From Anisodus tanguticus (Eukaryota; Streptophyta; Magnoliopsida; Solanales; Solanaceae), in assembly GCA_034509755.1 (NCBI GenBank), contig CM067549.1, positions 45,064,052 to 45,128,051 of the forward strand: 64,000 bases of DNA, written 5' to 3'. Under the pieces are notes generated by a model. The model had not been told where the DNA came from and did no database searches. It saw only the letters and a program-made list of their open reading frames with translations. The position numbers and the translations under genes are program-made. How positions within the stretch are numbered: the first letter of the stretch is position 1; each line of letters starts with the position of its first letter. This document shows, piece after piece, positions 45,285 to 56,800 of the stretch.

Positions 45285-46801
45285 ATGGAGCTAAAAGAAC
45301 ACCTACAGCCACATGCAGTACTGATACCACTTCCTCTTCAAGGCCATATAACTCCATTCACACATCTTGCCATGAAACTTGCCTCAAAAGGTTTTACCAT
45401 CACCTTTGTCAACACAGAGTCAACTCACCAGAAAATAGCTACAGCTCAGTCCCTTAAAGATGACAACCCTTTCTCCCACGCACAGGAATCTGGTCTTGAC
45501 ATTCGTTATGCCAAAATTAGTGATGGTTTTCCACTGAGTTTTGACAGAACAGCCAACGCAGGCCAGTACGTGGAAGGTCTCATTCATGTTTTCCAAGCTC
45601 ATGTCGATGACTTCGTTGAAAATCTAGTCCTCTCGAAACCAAACCCACCAATTTCTTGTATAATAGCTGACAGTTTCCATGTATGGGCATCAACGATTGC
45701 CAAGAAATATAATCTTGTCAATGTTTCATTTTGGACTGAACCAGCAACAGTGCTTACAGTCTACTATCACATGGACCTGCTCAAGAGTAATGGACACTTC
45801 GGTTGTCATGGTATGAAGCCCATATCTTGAAGCTATTACCGTATAATCACTGACTATATTACATAATCAATTCACTAATGAGTAATATTTTTTGTCCAGA
45901 CAAATGTGAAGACACCATTAGATACATACCTGGAATCCAAGCTATTGAACCATCAGATTTGCCTTCATATTGTCAAGATGCTGATACAAGCACTGTGATG
46001 CCCCGTTTTGTGTTCAAGTGTATTGAAGATGCACAGAAAGCAGACTTTGTCATCGGTAATACAGTGCAAGAGCTAGAGTCTTCAACCATCTCGGTCTTAC
46101 AAGAGCGGCAGCCATTCTATGCAATTGGGCCAGTCTTCCCCACAAGCTTTACAAAGAGAACAATTTCAATGAGCCTGCTACCGGCATCAGATTACACAGA
46201 CTGGCTCAATAGCAAACAAGATGGTACAGTGTTATACATCTCATTTGGTAGTCTTGCTAATTTGAGTAAACAGGATATTATGGAAATAGCACAAGGCATT
46301 CTGATAAGTAAGGTGAATTTCATTTGGGTGCTACGTCATAATATCTTAGGTTCTGAAGAAAGAAACATTTCGCCTCTTGGATTTAAGGATGAAACTATAG
46401 ATAGAGGATTGGTCGTGCCGTGGTGCTCTCAACTAGCAGTACTATCACATCCAGCAGTTGGAGGTTTTTTGACTCATTGTGGGTGGAATTCAATCTTGGA
46501 GAGCATATGGTGTAAAGTTCCAATGGTGTGCTTTCCTATTTTGACGGATCAATTCACTAACAGGAAATTAGTGGTTGATGATTGGAGGATCGGAGTGAAT
46601 CTTTGCACTGGAAGATTAATCAGGAGGGAAGTAGTAGCGGATAATATTGGAAGGATAATGAGTAAATCAGATGAATTGAGGAAAAACATAGAGAAAACAA
46701 AGATGATCCTTCAGAATGCCCTTTCTGATGAGGGATCTTCAGAGAAGAATCTCAACCAATTCATACAAGACATGAAGAACAAGATTCTTCAGAAAAAATG
46801 A
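45285..46801 (+). CDS. UGT86A-like UDP-glycosyltransferase, copy B (intact, two exons)
   Basis: A family-1 glycosyltransferase of the UGT86A type, predicted cytosolic, transferring glucose from UDP-glucose to a small lipophilic acceptor; the acceptor is not predictable. Exons are 45285-45810 and 45900-46801, with a GT-AG intron of 89 bp interrupting a codon, giving 475 residues, close to the roughly 490 usual for the group. The start is the ATG giving MELKEH; the open frame extends upstream only to a TTG and copy A starts at the same Met. His21 in the QGHITPF motif and Asp129 in IIADSFHVW fit the catalytic pair. The PSPG box spans residues 350-393, exactly 44 residues, from WCSQLAVLSHPAVGGFLTHC to the final Gln of TDQ, the residue typical of glucose users. 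No disabling change was seen. Its 3' end converges on the methyltransferase remnant. Confidence 0.93.
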
Positions 46802-46956
46802 GATGGCCCACAAGAGCTTGCTATCACATTCGCACTTACCAACTTTGGTTCTGCAAAGCCAGAATTTAGAAAGTGATGTATTAGTTCTAAAATGATTGTT
46901 GTGAAGTGAATAATGATATGACATACAACAATTACTAAGCCTTAAACTAGTCGGGT

Positions 46957-47046
46957 CAGTTATATGAATCCTCAAAATTTATTCCCCAGCTGTATGATGG
47001 CCAGTTATATGAATCCTCAAAATTTATTCCCCAGCTGTATGATGGC
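46957..47046. repeat. 45-bp tandem duplication in the UGT 3' flank
   Basis: CAGTTATATGAATCCTCAAA through CAGCTGTATGATGG occurs twice, starting at 46957 and 47002 (period 45). Copy A has a single unit (about 10,518-10,575), so the duplication is specific to copy B. Confidence 0.85.
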
Positions 47047-49488
47047 ATGCATTATTGCGGAAAGAAAACTGCTTAGCAGATACATTCATACCATAAATGT
47101 AGCATGACAATATCCTCTATATTCCAAGTTTGAATGTCTGATAATGACGAGGTAAAAAAAAGTTTAATTGACAACACACATCTTTTACTTCCAGCCTTCA
47201 AGTTGACTTACTTTTCACAATTAAATTCTCTTCCAGAGGAACAATAATAATTCACCCTTGAGAAGCTTCTCAAACCAAACTGCACCATCATAGTGTAAAC
47301 TGACCTTAAAACAGCCCCAAGCTTAAGATAACGAACTGCCGGAGTCAACACAAAGAATATGACCATCTTGTCAATTTTTTGCTCATCCTTTTAATCTCAT
47401 CATACAATCACAGCACTGCTTCATATGTTTCACGAGACAAAGTGCCTCTCTACATGCATAGCAAGAAAACGACTGGATCTTTCATTCAAGGGAATATCCG
47501 GCACTGACATTATGCTCAAGTATTCTACTTCTACGCATCATTGATTTAGCTCTGTAGGAGGACGATTTAAGGGTAAAAAATAGCACATGTTTATCTTCTT
47601 TTTTCAGTTTCTTAAGCTCAAGGAACATTAATTTAGCTTCTTGCAAGCTCGCTTTCTCCCATCAAAACCACAGGGTTATGAACCTACATGGAGATGTGGC
47701 TTCTGGAACTTCCCATGAATCCATACTCTTCGCATGATCTTCCCATTTCGTCGATTTACTGACTGGACACAACAATATTCAAGCTCAAGCTGCAAAAAGG
47801 TTCATAAATATGTTAACGTTTATTGGTAATGGAACCAAAATTCCTATCTGTAGTTCCACAAAGTAGCCCATGGGAAGTAATACCTCAGTGAATCCTGTGC
47901 CACAGAAGAGATCTCTTACACTATCCAAGAAAAAGAAGTAAGACCTTGTTCCGTCAGAACGCATGTACTCCCTGTATCCTACTCTTTGCTCTGGCTCGAA
48001 CCGAAGCATGGTCATACCATAAAGACCTGATTTTCACACTCCTCAAATTCAGTTATTAGGAGAAAAACTAAACAGATCCCATCATTCAAAAGATACGAGC
48101 TTAGGTCAAATAACAACAGCCCTCCGGGCTTTAGAACAGAGAAGCATTCTGTGATTGCTCTCGACATCCTGTGAAGTGGCACTGCTGATAGCGTAAATAT
48201 CTGGCAGACGAATACAGTACAGTTGTGAATAAAAAGGAGCCATGATTATGGACATAATTAAGAATGTACATACTAAGGTAACAAAATCTACTCCCCAATG
48301 CAGCTATTGTTCGTGGCAGATATCGCTGCATCGGGGAAATCTTCCTTACTGCAGCTTCTTGCATCTGCATGAGCAAACCACTTGATTAATAAAAAAACCT
48401 CTTTGCATAGACAATGAAATGCAGAAGAATTGATACATTTACCGACCTGAGGAGCACATATTCTGCTTCTGGAAGAAACTTTCACGGCAAGAAGTGCAGA
48501 CTAACCAGTTTGGAAATCCACTTGCAGAGAAATCACATTGGAATGGGTAAAAACGTTCTTTAGCCAAGTTTACGTTAGCAGCTTCAATATTCTCTTTAGC
48601 CCTCTCAAGAGCCTCTTCACTGCAGTCACAGGCATAGAGAGAGATGCTCTTGTTCCCACTAAAGAGATAAGCAAAGTTTCAGCAATGAGATCAGAATAAT
48701 ACGGTTCTGAATTTTCACATAGAACATTGAAATTCGCAATCAGCAAGTGAACAAGTATGTTATCCTTGCTGTAACGAAGAGATGAAACCAGATAATTTAG
48801 AGAAAGAACGAAGACTCTTCAGCATTGCTCTCAAATAAGGTCAAGTAGCTACATCACTACCAAACCAATACAGCTCTGATTTTATTTTATTTCTTATTTC
48901 TAGTCTATCAGCAGTGCTGTTTCTAAGTGAGATTTAGAAAGTAGAGATTCTACACTACTCATCCATTTGAGCACAGAAGCCTCATATCAATGTTTGGACC
49001 AAGAAAAAATGTTTGGACCTGAAATTTGTGGCTACTTCCTAGTTAAACAAAAGAATAAGATGACCAACTAAAAAATAGCTCCACTCTATATAATTAATTA
49101 TGAGATATCAAAATATAAATGAACAAGAAACTCTCATAGGACTAGAGGCTTATGATTATGCACCTTAAAGAAAAAGAATTTTGGTAGTAAACTTGCTAAG
49201 CTTGTAAGTGTTTAAATAATTAAGTCACAGAAAGCAAGAGAAGTTCTTCCTCACCGTAATATTGGCAGAGCTGTACTACCATTTCCACATCCGACCTCCA
49301 AAACTGTCGAGCATTCCCCGCAAGAGGCTAGCTCTGGAAATTCCTTAAGCAAGTACCGCCACTCCTACATGGAAGAACTTATGTTAAAAAAGAACATAAA
49401 GTGGAATACAGGTTTTTCAAGCAGTTCACAGACAGATTTTCTCTTCTTGCTGCAACTGCCGATCAGGTCAACATAAGAGTATTGATAT

Positions 49489-49683
49489 CATCATCATCAT
49501 ACCCAGTGAAATCCCACAACAACAACATGGGGTCTGGGGAGGGTAGAGTGTACGCAGACCTTACCTCTACCTTGGTAGGTAGAGCAGTTGTTTCCGAAAG
49601 ACACTCGGCTCAAGACAAAGCATAAGCACAAGCAAAGCAAGAGAAACGGTCAGACCCGGACAAGAAACAAGAAACTTAAAGCA
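49489..49683 (-). mobile_element. SINE or truncated RTE retroposon, 195 bp, in copy B
   Basis: The flanking duplications are GTATTGATAT (49479-49488) and GTACTGATAT (49684-49693), one mismatch. Read on the minus strand it contains GGTAAGGTCTGCGTACACTC and CTACCCTCCCCAGACCCCA, and ends in GATGATGATGAT. It shares this 3' module with the LINE at 53,884 and the insert at 26,185. The corresponding place in copy A (about 26,985) is empty. Confidence 0.82.
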
Positions 49684-50800
49684 GTACTGATATATGCTAC
49701 CAAAAATAAATACCAAAACAAGCAGATGATGACCACTAATCCTGAAAGACAATAACATGATGATGTCATTTGAAGAGAAAATAGATGATCTTAAAAGTAG
49801 AGAAGAAGAGTCAAAGCAATAGCGATGAGCAAATGCCTCGGCTCTCATTCTAGTTGACATATGAAAAAAATAAACTTTGCACTTCCTTTTCTTTTTGAAC
49901 AAGAAATTATCTGCTTAAACTTGCTATAAGTTCGTATGGTACAAAAACATAGGGATCATTGTTGTACCACATTCTAGTAGTTTTAAGTGGAAGTCGTGAC
50001 AGACCAACCCTAAAACCTCACTATTGTTTTCTATTTTGATGATCGGAATGAGCAAGGTCATTTTCCCCTTGGTCACCATCTAGTTTTTCACCACTGTATA
50101 AGAAAGGGTTCCACAAAATATCTACCAAGTACAATTCTTTGCCAATTATTTGATACATCAACACTAGTAATCCTAAAAAGAGCATGAAACTCGAAATTGG
50201 AACCTCAAAATGATGCCTTGTCATTCGCACCTTTGGAGTTGAGATTGAACCCCTGGTAGTTCAGCTGCAAAGCTTTCTTTCAATCTTGTAGACCTTGGAA
50301 CTTAGACCTCAAATGCATACTTATAATGTGTGAAACTCGTAAGGCACCCAAGGACCCTCATGGATTAAGATTCATTACCCAAGTCAAAGGAGGACTTGGT
50401 AAGAGGAAGGGAGGGAATATAGAGCTTCCTAAGAGAAGAAATTTGAATATTGCATAACATTGTGAGCAGAGAGCATGCTTTTATTTGATATCTGTCGTGA
50501 AGAGATTTTTCTAGGAGAGAAATATTCTACAAGCGATACAATGCCGACCATTCCAGTGTAGCTTGTTGGCTAAGATAGGAAATGTTACACCCTAGATTTG
50601 TACACATATTTTGTTTTCTGGACTAGGTCTTCTAAACGGTCCAATACTTAAGATTTGAATTATTGAGTTAAGTTGGCCCACAATCTTAAACCCATGGAGC
50701 TCCATAGTCCAACCTCAAATCTAGTACTGACGAAATTCCCCAACATCAAAATGTGAAGAAACCTCTAAATGTGGAACCAATACGATAAGTTGGTATGAAT

Positions 50801-51029
50801 ACTTCCTTGGACCTTTACTTGAAAAGCCAAAGCATAGCTGTATTATGCGAAACTATTCCATAACGCCAAGACCAGCTCATATAAGAGTGAGAAAAAGGGC
50901 ATAGTTTGGTCATTCACACAGCCCCTAGAGGTCATGGGGATGAGCTCTTAGGTCTTCCTTTGGGCTTTGAAGTATGACACTTTCCCTTGTAGTGTTTCAC
51001 TTTCTTAGTCTAGCATGCAACTTTCATAT
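50801..51029. other. Methyltransferase intron 1, no feature
   Basis: Beyond the duplicated block the DNA is non-coding intron between methyltransferase exons at 49,364 and 52,681. No element is recognised in this part. Confidence 0.4.
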
Positions 51030-51128
51030 GCAAGGTAAGGCTGCGTACAATAGACCCTAGTGGTCCGGCCCTTCCTCGGACCCCGCGCATAGTGGGAGCT
51101 TAGTGCACCGGGCTGCCCTTTTTTTTGT
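51030..51128 (+). mobile_element. Au-like SINE fragment
   Basis: The stretch AGGTAAGGCTGCGTACAATA, then GGTCCGGCCCTTCCTCGGAC, CCCGCGCATAGTGGGAGC and GTGCACCGGGCTGCCC, followed by a T run, is the characteristic 3' half of Au-type plant SINEs. The tRNA-like 5' half is not present, so this is a truncated copy. Confidence 0.7.
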
Positions 51129-51212
51129 TTGTTTCCATATTATATCTTTTACTCCTAGCTTCCTATTGTTTTGTACCTCTTATCATTAGTGTTACACAGT
51201 TCCTATTTTTCT

Positions 51213-51325
51213 ATAGCTCCTCATATCATTCCTTTCATGTCATAGCTCCTCATAACATTCCTCTAATATCATAGCTCCTTCTATCATACCTTTCAAGTCA
51301 TAGTTTCTCATACCAATACCTATTT
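51213..51325. repeat. 29-bp minisatellite, about four units
   Basis: Units begin at 51213, 51242, 51271 and 51300. The consensus starts ATAGCTCCTCATATCATTCC. Units 1-3 are similar, the fourth more diverged. There is no coding significance. Confidence 0.75.
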
Positions 51326-52244
51326 GTTGTAGTTTATGTGATGAATAAAGTTAGACATGGTAGAAGACAACTAGAATTTTCAAGGATCTCAATATTAATA
51401 GTATAAGTGCTTTCAATGAGCTTTGAGGTTCAACTATTGGGATGAGACTCGTAGGGGATGAATCTGTTTGACATAGAAGAAAAATGGAGCTCAAAACTCT
51501 GGAGATGAGCTCTGCCATGGAATGCACACCCAAGAGAGAAAGGAACGAAGAAAGATGGTTGTAAAAGGTTGGTATAGGTGGTGGGTGCATAGTCATGAGA
51601 AAATGAAAACTATGGAGCTTCGAGCTCCGTGGTCGACCTTAGCCATTGTGTTTCAACGATCAACTTCTAAACTCTTCCATATTTAGAAACTTCTCTACAT
51701 ATGAAAGTGGGAGCATCAGTTAGTAGCGGAGTTTATGGCTAAGTATGTTTGGTTCACTTGTGGGCTCAAAATCGTAAGCCAACTCACCTAACTTTTGGGT
51801 TGATTAGACTTGATTAGACTTAAATCACATAGCATACTACGAGCATCATCCTAGGATAGGGTGTTATCTATCTCTAGAAGAACATTTCTACTATAACTCA
51901 GTCTCTCCATAGTTGCTCTGAAGCAAGCTCTCTGTCAAGAACTCAAGGTGGTATATAATATTATTTGAGTTACACATCAAAGTCTATCTCCCACGGCCAC
52001 TCCAAGTGTCTTTTATAGTCATAGGTTCAAAGTACAAGACACAAGGTAGCAAGTCCTAGTGGCTAAGCCAGACGTCTATGGATCCAATCTCAAGCGCCTT
52101 TAGGAGCAAGGTTCGAATCATCAAGTCTTCAGGCACAAGATTATGGTAGTAAGAATACTAAAGGTAGCCACTCATACTATGAGCACGAAACTAATGTTTG
52201 ATAGTGCATATCTTGGCCAATGAGCTATGCTTGGATAGTTATTA
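51326..52244. other. Intron or spacer, no supported gene
   Basis: Non-coding. A short open frame on the minus strand (51,351-51,596) has no recognised domain and is not called. The sequence otherwise shows no repeat structure that I can support. Confidence 0.4.
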
Positions 52245-52471
52245 CTCCCTCCCGTCCCAATTTATGTGGCACCTTTCAGTTTCGAGATTCAACCAAGTTT
52301 TTCTTTGATCAAAATTCTTTTATATGTCTTCTAAATATTTTAAGTTATTAATTATTGTGATTTATAGTATTTTTTACCTAGTTTTCAACTATATAAATTT
52401 TAAAGCTTCTATGTACGAATGCACGGTCAAAATTTACAAGTTTGAATCCGCATAAATTGGGACAGAAGGAG
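52245..52471. mobile_element. Stowaway-like MITE, 227 bp
   Basis: Ends are CTCCCTCCCGTCCCAATTTA and the inverse CTCCTTCTGTCCCAATTTAT. TA flanks at 52243-52244 and 52472-52473. It sits in intron 1 of the methyltransferase, about 200 bp from exon 1. Confidence 0.85.
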
Positions 52472-53011
52472 TATCACATTTCAGAAATTAGATTGAACAA
52501 ATTTCTCCATAAAATGCAGTACTCTGCTCTTTAATGTGCACGTGTTTTCTCATGAGAAGCTCTACAGTTTTAATAAAGTTTACCAATTTAACCAAGGTAA
52601 GAGAAACTGAGGACACTATCAACAACAGCAACAGGGAGTTATTAGTACTTGAGTAAATGATAAGCATTACTATGAGTTACCTTGAAGAATTTGCCACTGG
52701 AATGGCGAGTGTGGAACTTGTTCCATGCTTCTGAATCTTCAATGGGAGAAGACAAAAGGAAAAGGGTGGCGGAGGATTTAGTTTTTAGAAATAGGCTGGG
52801 GTTTAATTTGGTTTAGTTTAATGGGTCGCGGGTCGAATTAAAAGAGGGGAACGGGTAATTTCAATTGAAATCGAGTTATTTGGATGGATTTGGGGGTTTC
52901 TATTCAAATAGGGGTATAAGTGTAAAGTTTGAAGACGATAGAGGTTTTTTTGTTCACAATTGTTAACGGATGGTAAAGTTAGCTAATAAAATAAAGTAGA
53001 GTGGTATTTTT

Positions 53012-53772
53012 TAGGGGTGAACACGGGTACAGAGTACTCAGATACCCGATCGGAACCGACACTAACGGGTAGGTTCCGAATAGATATATTATAATAACAG
53101 GTAGGTTCCGAGTAGTAAAATTAGGAACCGATCAATGTCGGGTCCGGGTCCGACAAATAGAGACAGGGAACCCGAAACCGATACCCGAAACCTATGAAAT
53201 ATTAAATGTTTTTACTTTTTTAATTCCATTATTTTTTAGTTAATAAAATAAAAATAAAAAGGTCATACTAAAGTACACCATTTAAGGGGGAAAAACCAAA
53301 TGCAGAATAGTCACTTTCACCATCAAGACATAAATCAAACAATACTAAGTGACAATCATAAGCAAAGAAAAAGCCAAAAGCGGTAGAAAACTGAAAAACT
53401 GAATTTTTAAAACTATGTACTCCTTTAAATTATTGAAAAAGAAAGTTGAAACGAAAACCAAAGCAAATCTTTGAAACATTCTTGGGATATCTGCTCCGAA
53501 AGGATTCTTTATGGGTTTTGTGGCACTGGCTTTCAGAGGATAAGCAACGAGTTTATTCCTAAACCAAAGCTGTTATTCGAAGGCATTATTTTGCACAAAG
53601 AAACACCGATTTCGGGTACCCAGGAACCTACCCGGAACCGCAGGGTCCAGGTAGGTTCCGGGTAATGATTGTTACGGGTAGATTTTGGATAGTAAATTTA
53701 GGAACCGATCTTTTATTGGGTAGGGTCCGGGTAGTTCAAAAAAATTAGGGTACCCGGACCCGCTCACCCCTA
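53012..53772. mobile_element. Non-autonomous hAT element, 761 bp
   Basis: A perfect 8-bp duplication GTATTTTT lies at 53004-53011 and 53773-53780. The ends are TAGGGGTGAACACGGGT and the inverse TAGGGGTGAGCGGGTCC. Subterminal sequence is full of GGGTAGGTTCCG-type words on the left and right. There is no transposase. It is just upstream of methyltransferase exon 1. Confidence 0.9.
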
Positions 53773-53883
53773 GTATTTTTGACATTTTTCCTTTTTTTAA
53801 ATGTAATTTCTATGTTATGTATGGTCATTCCTAAAAGTATTGGTTGAAAAAAATTCTTCTTTTATTGATCAGAATTCTAAAAG

Positions 53884-56800
53884 CATTACAACAACAACAT
53901 AACCAGTGAAGTTCCACAACGTGGGGTCTGGGGAAGGTACAGGGGTACACAGACCTTACATCTACCTTGATAAGTAGAGAGGTTGTTTTCGACAGACCAT
54001 CAGCTCAAGACAAAACATAAGCACAAGCAAAGCAAGAGAAATGGTCACACCCGGATTAAAAATTTAAAGCAGTATGAAATGAGAGTGACAAAAGCGAATA
54101 AGCCATTATAAAGTATTCTGGAAAAAAAAACAGTAACTAACGCAGGTAAATAAGATAAACAAAGTACACGAAAGAACATACAACAGCAGAAATCAAAGGA
54201 CATGAGACAATAAAACAATACTGCGCCTACTAGTATTATAGGCTAAGCAGAGCTACAATAATAACACTACAACTACACGTATGTAAGATTAAGTAGGACT
54301 ACGTTCAACTACCTACTACTCTTCTACCATAATCAGTATCCTCCACAACTCCCTTATATAAGGTCATATCCTCAGTAAGTTGCACCTGCGTCATTTCCCG
54401 TCTAATCACATCTCCCCAATACTTCTTCGGCCTACCTCTACCCCTCTTGAACCCGTCCGTAGCCAGCCTCTCACACCTCCGCACTGGGGTCCTTTGCACA
54501 TTCCCGAACCATCTCAACCTCCCCTCACGCATCTTATCCTCCACCGAGGCCACTCCCACTCTGTCCCGGATATCATCATTTCTAATCATATCCCTCCTTT
54601 TATGCCAATACATCCATCTCAACATTTTCATCTGCGCAACTTTCATCTTTTGGATGTGCGAAGTTTTGACTGGCCAACACTCCGCCCCATACAACATAGT
54701 CGATCTAACCACCACCCTATAAAACTTGTCTTTAAATTTTGGTGGCACTTTTTTATCGCACAAAACTCCAGATGCGAGCCTCCATTTCATCCATCATGCA
54801 CCAATACGAAGTGTGACATCGTCATCAATCTCTATATTCCCTTGGATAATAGACCCGAGATACTTGAAGCTTCCTTTCTTTGGAATGACCCGAGTACCAA
54901 GTCTCACCTTCACGCTTGTCTCATGGTCGCTCCCGTTACTGAACTTGCACTCCAAGTATTCCGTCTTGATCCTACTCAGCCTGAACTCTTTAAACTCCAG
55001 AGTCTATCTCCAAATATCCAATTTAGCGTTCACTCTACTGCGAGTGTCATCAATTAGGACTATGTCATCTGTGAATAACATACACCATGGCACCTCCCCT
55101 TGAATTTGTCGCGTCAGTCCATCCATCACCAAGGCAAATAAGAATGGGCTAAGAGCTGATCCCTGGTGCAGCCTCATCATCACTGGAAAGTGCTCCGAGT
55201 CTCCACCTAATGTATGTACCCTGATCTTGACTCCATCATACATATCCTTGATCGCCCTTATGTACACCACAGGTACATCTCTAACCTCCAAACATCTCCA
55301 TAGAACCTCTCTAGGAACTTACTCGTATGCCTTCTCGAGGTCGATGAAAACCATATGTAAGTCTATCTTCCTCTCCCTATACTGCTCCACCAACCTCCTA
55401 ATAAAATGAATGTCTTCTGTAGTCGAAAGCCCCGCCATGAATCCAAACTGGTTCTCGAAAATAGACACGCCTCTTCTCACCCTCATTTCCATGACCATGT
55501 CACAAATTTTCATAGTGTAGCTTAACAGCTTGATACCCCTATAGTTGTTGCAACTCTGGATGTCACTTTTGTCCTTGTACAAAGAAATCATTGTACACCT
55601 CCATTCTTCGGGCATTCTTGTCGTCTTAAAAATGATATGAAACAATTCAATCAGCCACTCCAAACCTGCCTTGCCAGCGCTCTTTCAAAATTCAACTGGG
55701 ATCTCATTAGGCCCGGTCGCTCGTCCCGTGCGCATCCTGCAAACAACACCCTTAACCTCTTCAACCTTAATACTTCTACAATATCCAAAATCCCAATACT
55801 TTCCGGATTACTCCAGATCTCCCAGCACAATGTCTTTATCTCATTCTTCGTTCAAGAGTTTATGAAAGTAAGACTGTCACCACCATATAATATGCGCGCC
55901 CTCTACCAGTACTTTGTCATCCTCGTTCTTGATGCACCTCACGTGATCCAAGTCACGGGCCCTCCTTTCCCTCGCCTTGGTTAGTCTGTACAACTTATCC
56001 CCGCTTTTTTCCTCTAATTACACGTACAGGCATTCAAAAGCCGATGTTTTCGCCGTCGTAACCGCTAGTTTTGCCTCCTTCGCCGCCATCTTATATAATT
56101 CCCTATTCGTCCACTTCTCTACCTCATCCTTGCTTTCTACCAATTTCGCATACACCACTTTCTTTGCTTCCACCTTCTCCTGAACTTCACCATTCCACCA
56201 CCCGTCCCTCGATGCCCACCACGGCTACCCCGCGAGACCCCTAGCACTTCTCTAGCTACCTCTCGAATGCAGCTGGCCGTCCTGTCCCACATATTGGTCG
56301 CATCCCCACTACTCCCCCAAGCCCCCCTGCCCATTAACCTCTCCCTCATCTCCTTTACGCTAGTCATGGTCAAACTCCCCCATTTGATTATTAACATGTC
56401 ATCCACCCCCCTCCTCTTCTTCTCCATTTTGATCTCTAAATCCATCACCAAAAGCTTATATCGGATTGTTAGATACTCGAAATAACCTTGCAGTCTTTAC
56501 AAAGACTGTTATCAACCTTCCTAAGGAGCAAAAAGTCAATCCGAGTCTTAGCCACCGAACTACGGAAAGTCACCAAGTGCTCTTCCTTCTTCAGGAACCT
56601 CGAATTTGCTATCACCATCCCAAAAGCTTTAGCAAACTCCAAAAGTGAGACGCCTCCCCCGTTCCTGTCCCCGAGGCCAAAGCCTCCATGCACGTCATCA
56701 TAACCACCGAAAGTGACCCGATATGTCCATTGAAATCTCCTATAAATAACTTCTCAGTGGGTGGTATACCTCCCACCACCTCGTCCAAATCCTCCCAAAA

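Larger units (their letters stand above)
44095..50800. repeat. Tandem segmental duplication, copy B (compact)
   Basis: It is a direct repeat of the unique parts of 3,099-43,460, about 6.7 kb long. It contains the UGT86A-like gene and six 3' exons of the methyltransferase. The only clear insertion since duplication is the 195-bp retroposon at 49,489. Because the upstream methyltransferase exon continues beyond its right end, copy B probably lies at the ancestral position. Confidence 0.88.
47686..52770 (-). pseudogene. METTL2/6/8-type methyltransferase, copy B (probably dead)
   Basis: This is a SAM-dependent methyltransferase of the family that makes 3-methylcytidine in tRNA. Exons on the minus strand are: 52,681-about 52,770 (EDSEAWNKFHTRHSSGKFFK); 49,255-49,364 (EWRYLLKEFPEL, then the SAM motif VLEVGCGNGSTALPIL); 48,447-48,658 (YACDCSEEALERAKENIEAA, CDFSASGFPNWLVC); 48,274-48,364; about 48,113-48,200 (IFTLSAVPLHRMSRAITECF, SVLKPGG); 47,884-48,026 (YREYMRSDGTRSYFFFLDSV); 47,686-47,789 (ELEYCCVQSVNRRNGKIMRR, VWIHGKF, stop). 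The exon at 48,274 lacks one base of a G run, so CIGGVDFVTL becomes CIGE-stop. The exon at 48,113 has lost about 20 bp covering RDYG and its GT donor, both still present in copy A. The true start codon was not identified. Confidence 0.82.

Noticed and set aside
51351..51596. 81-codon minus-strand open frame
   Set aside because: No family resemblance and no gene context; it lies within a long intron or spacer.
54380..56183. Several plus-strand open frames rich in Leu, Ser and Pro
   Set aside because: They are antisense shadows of the LINE reverse transcriptase and endonuclease on the minus strand.
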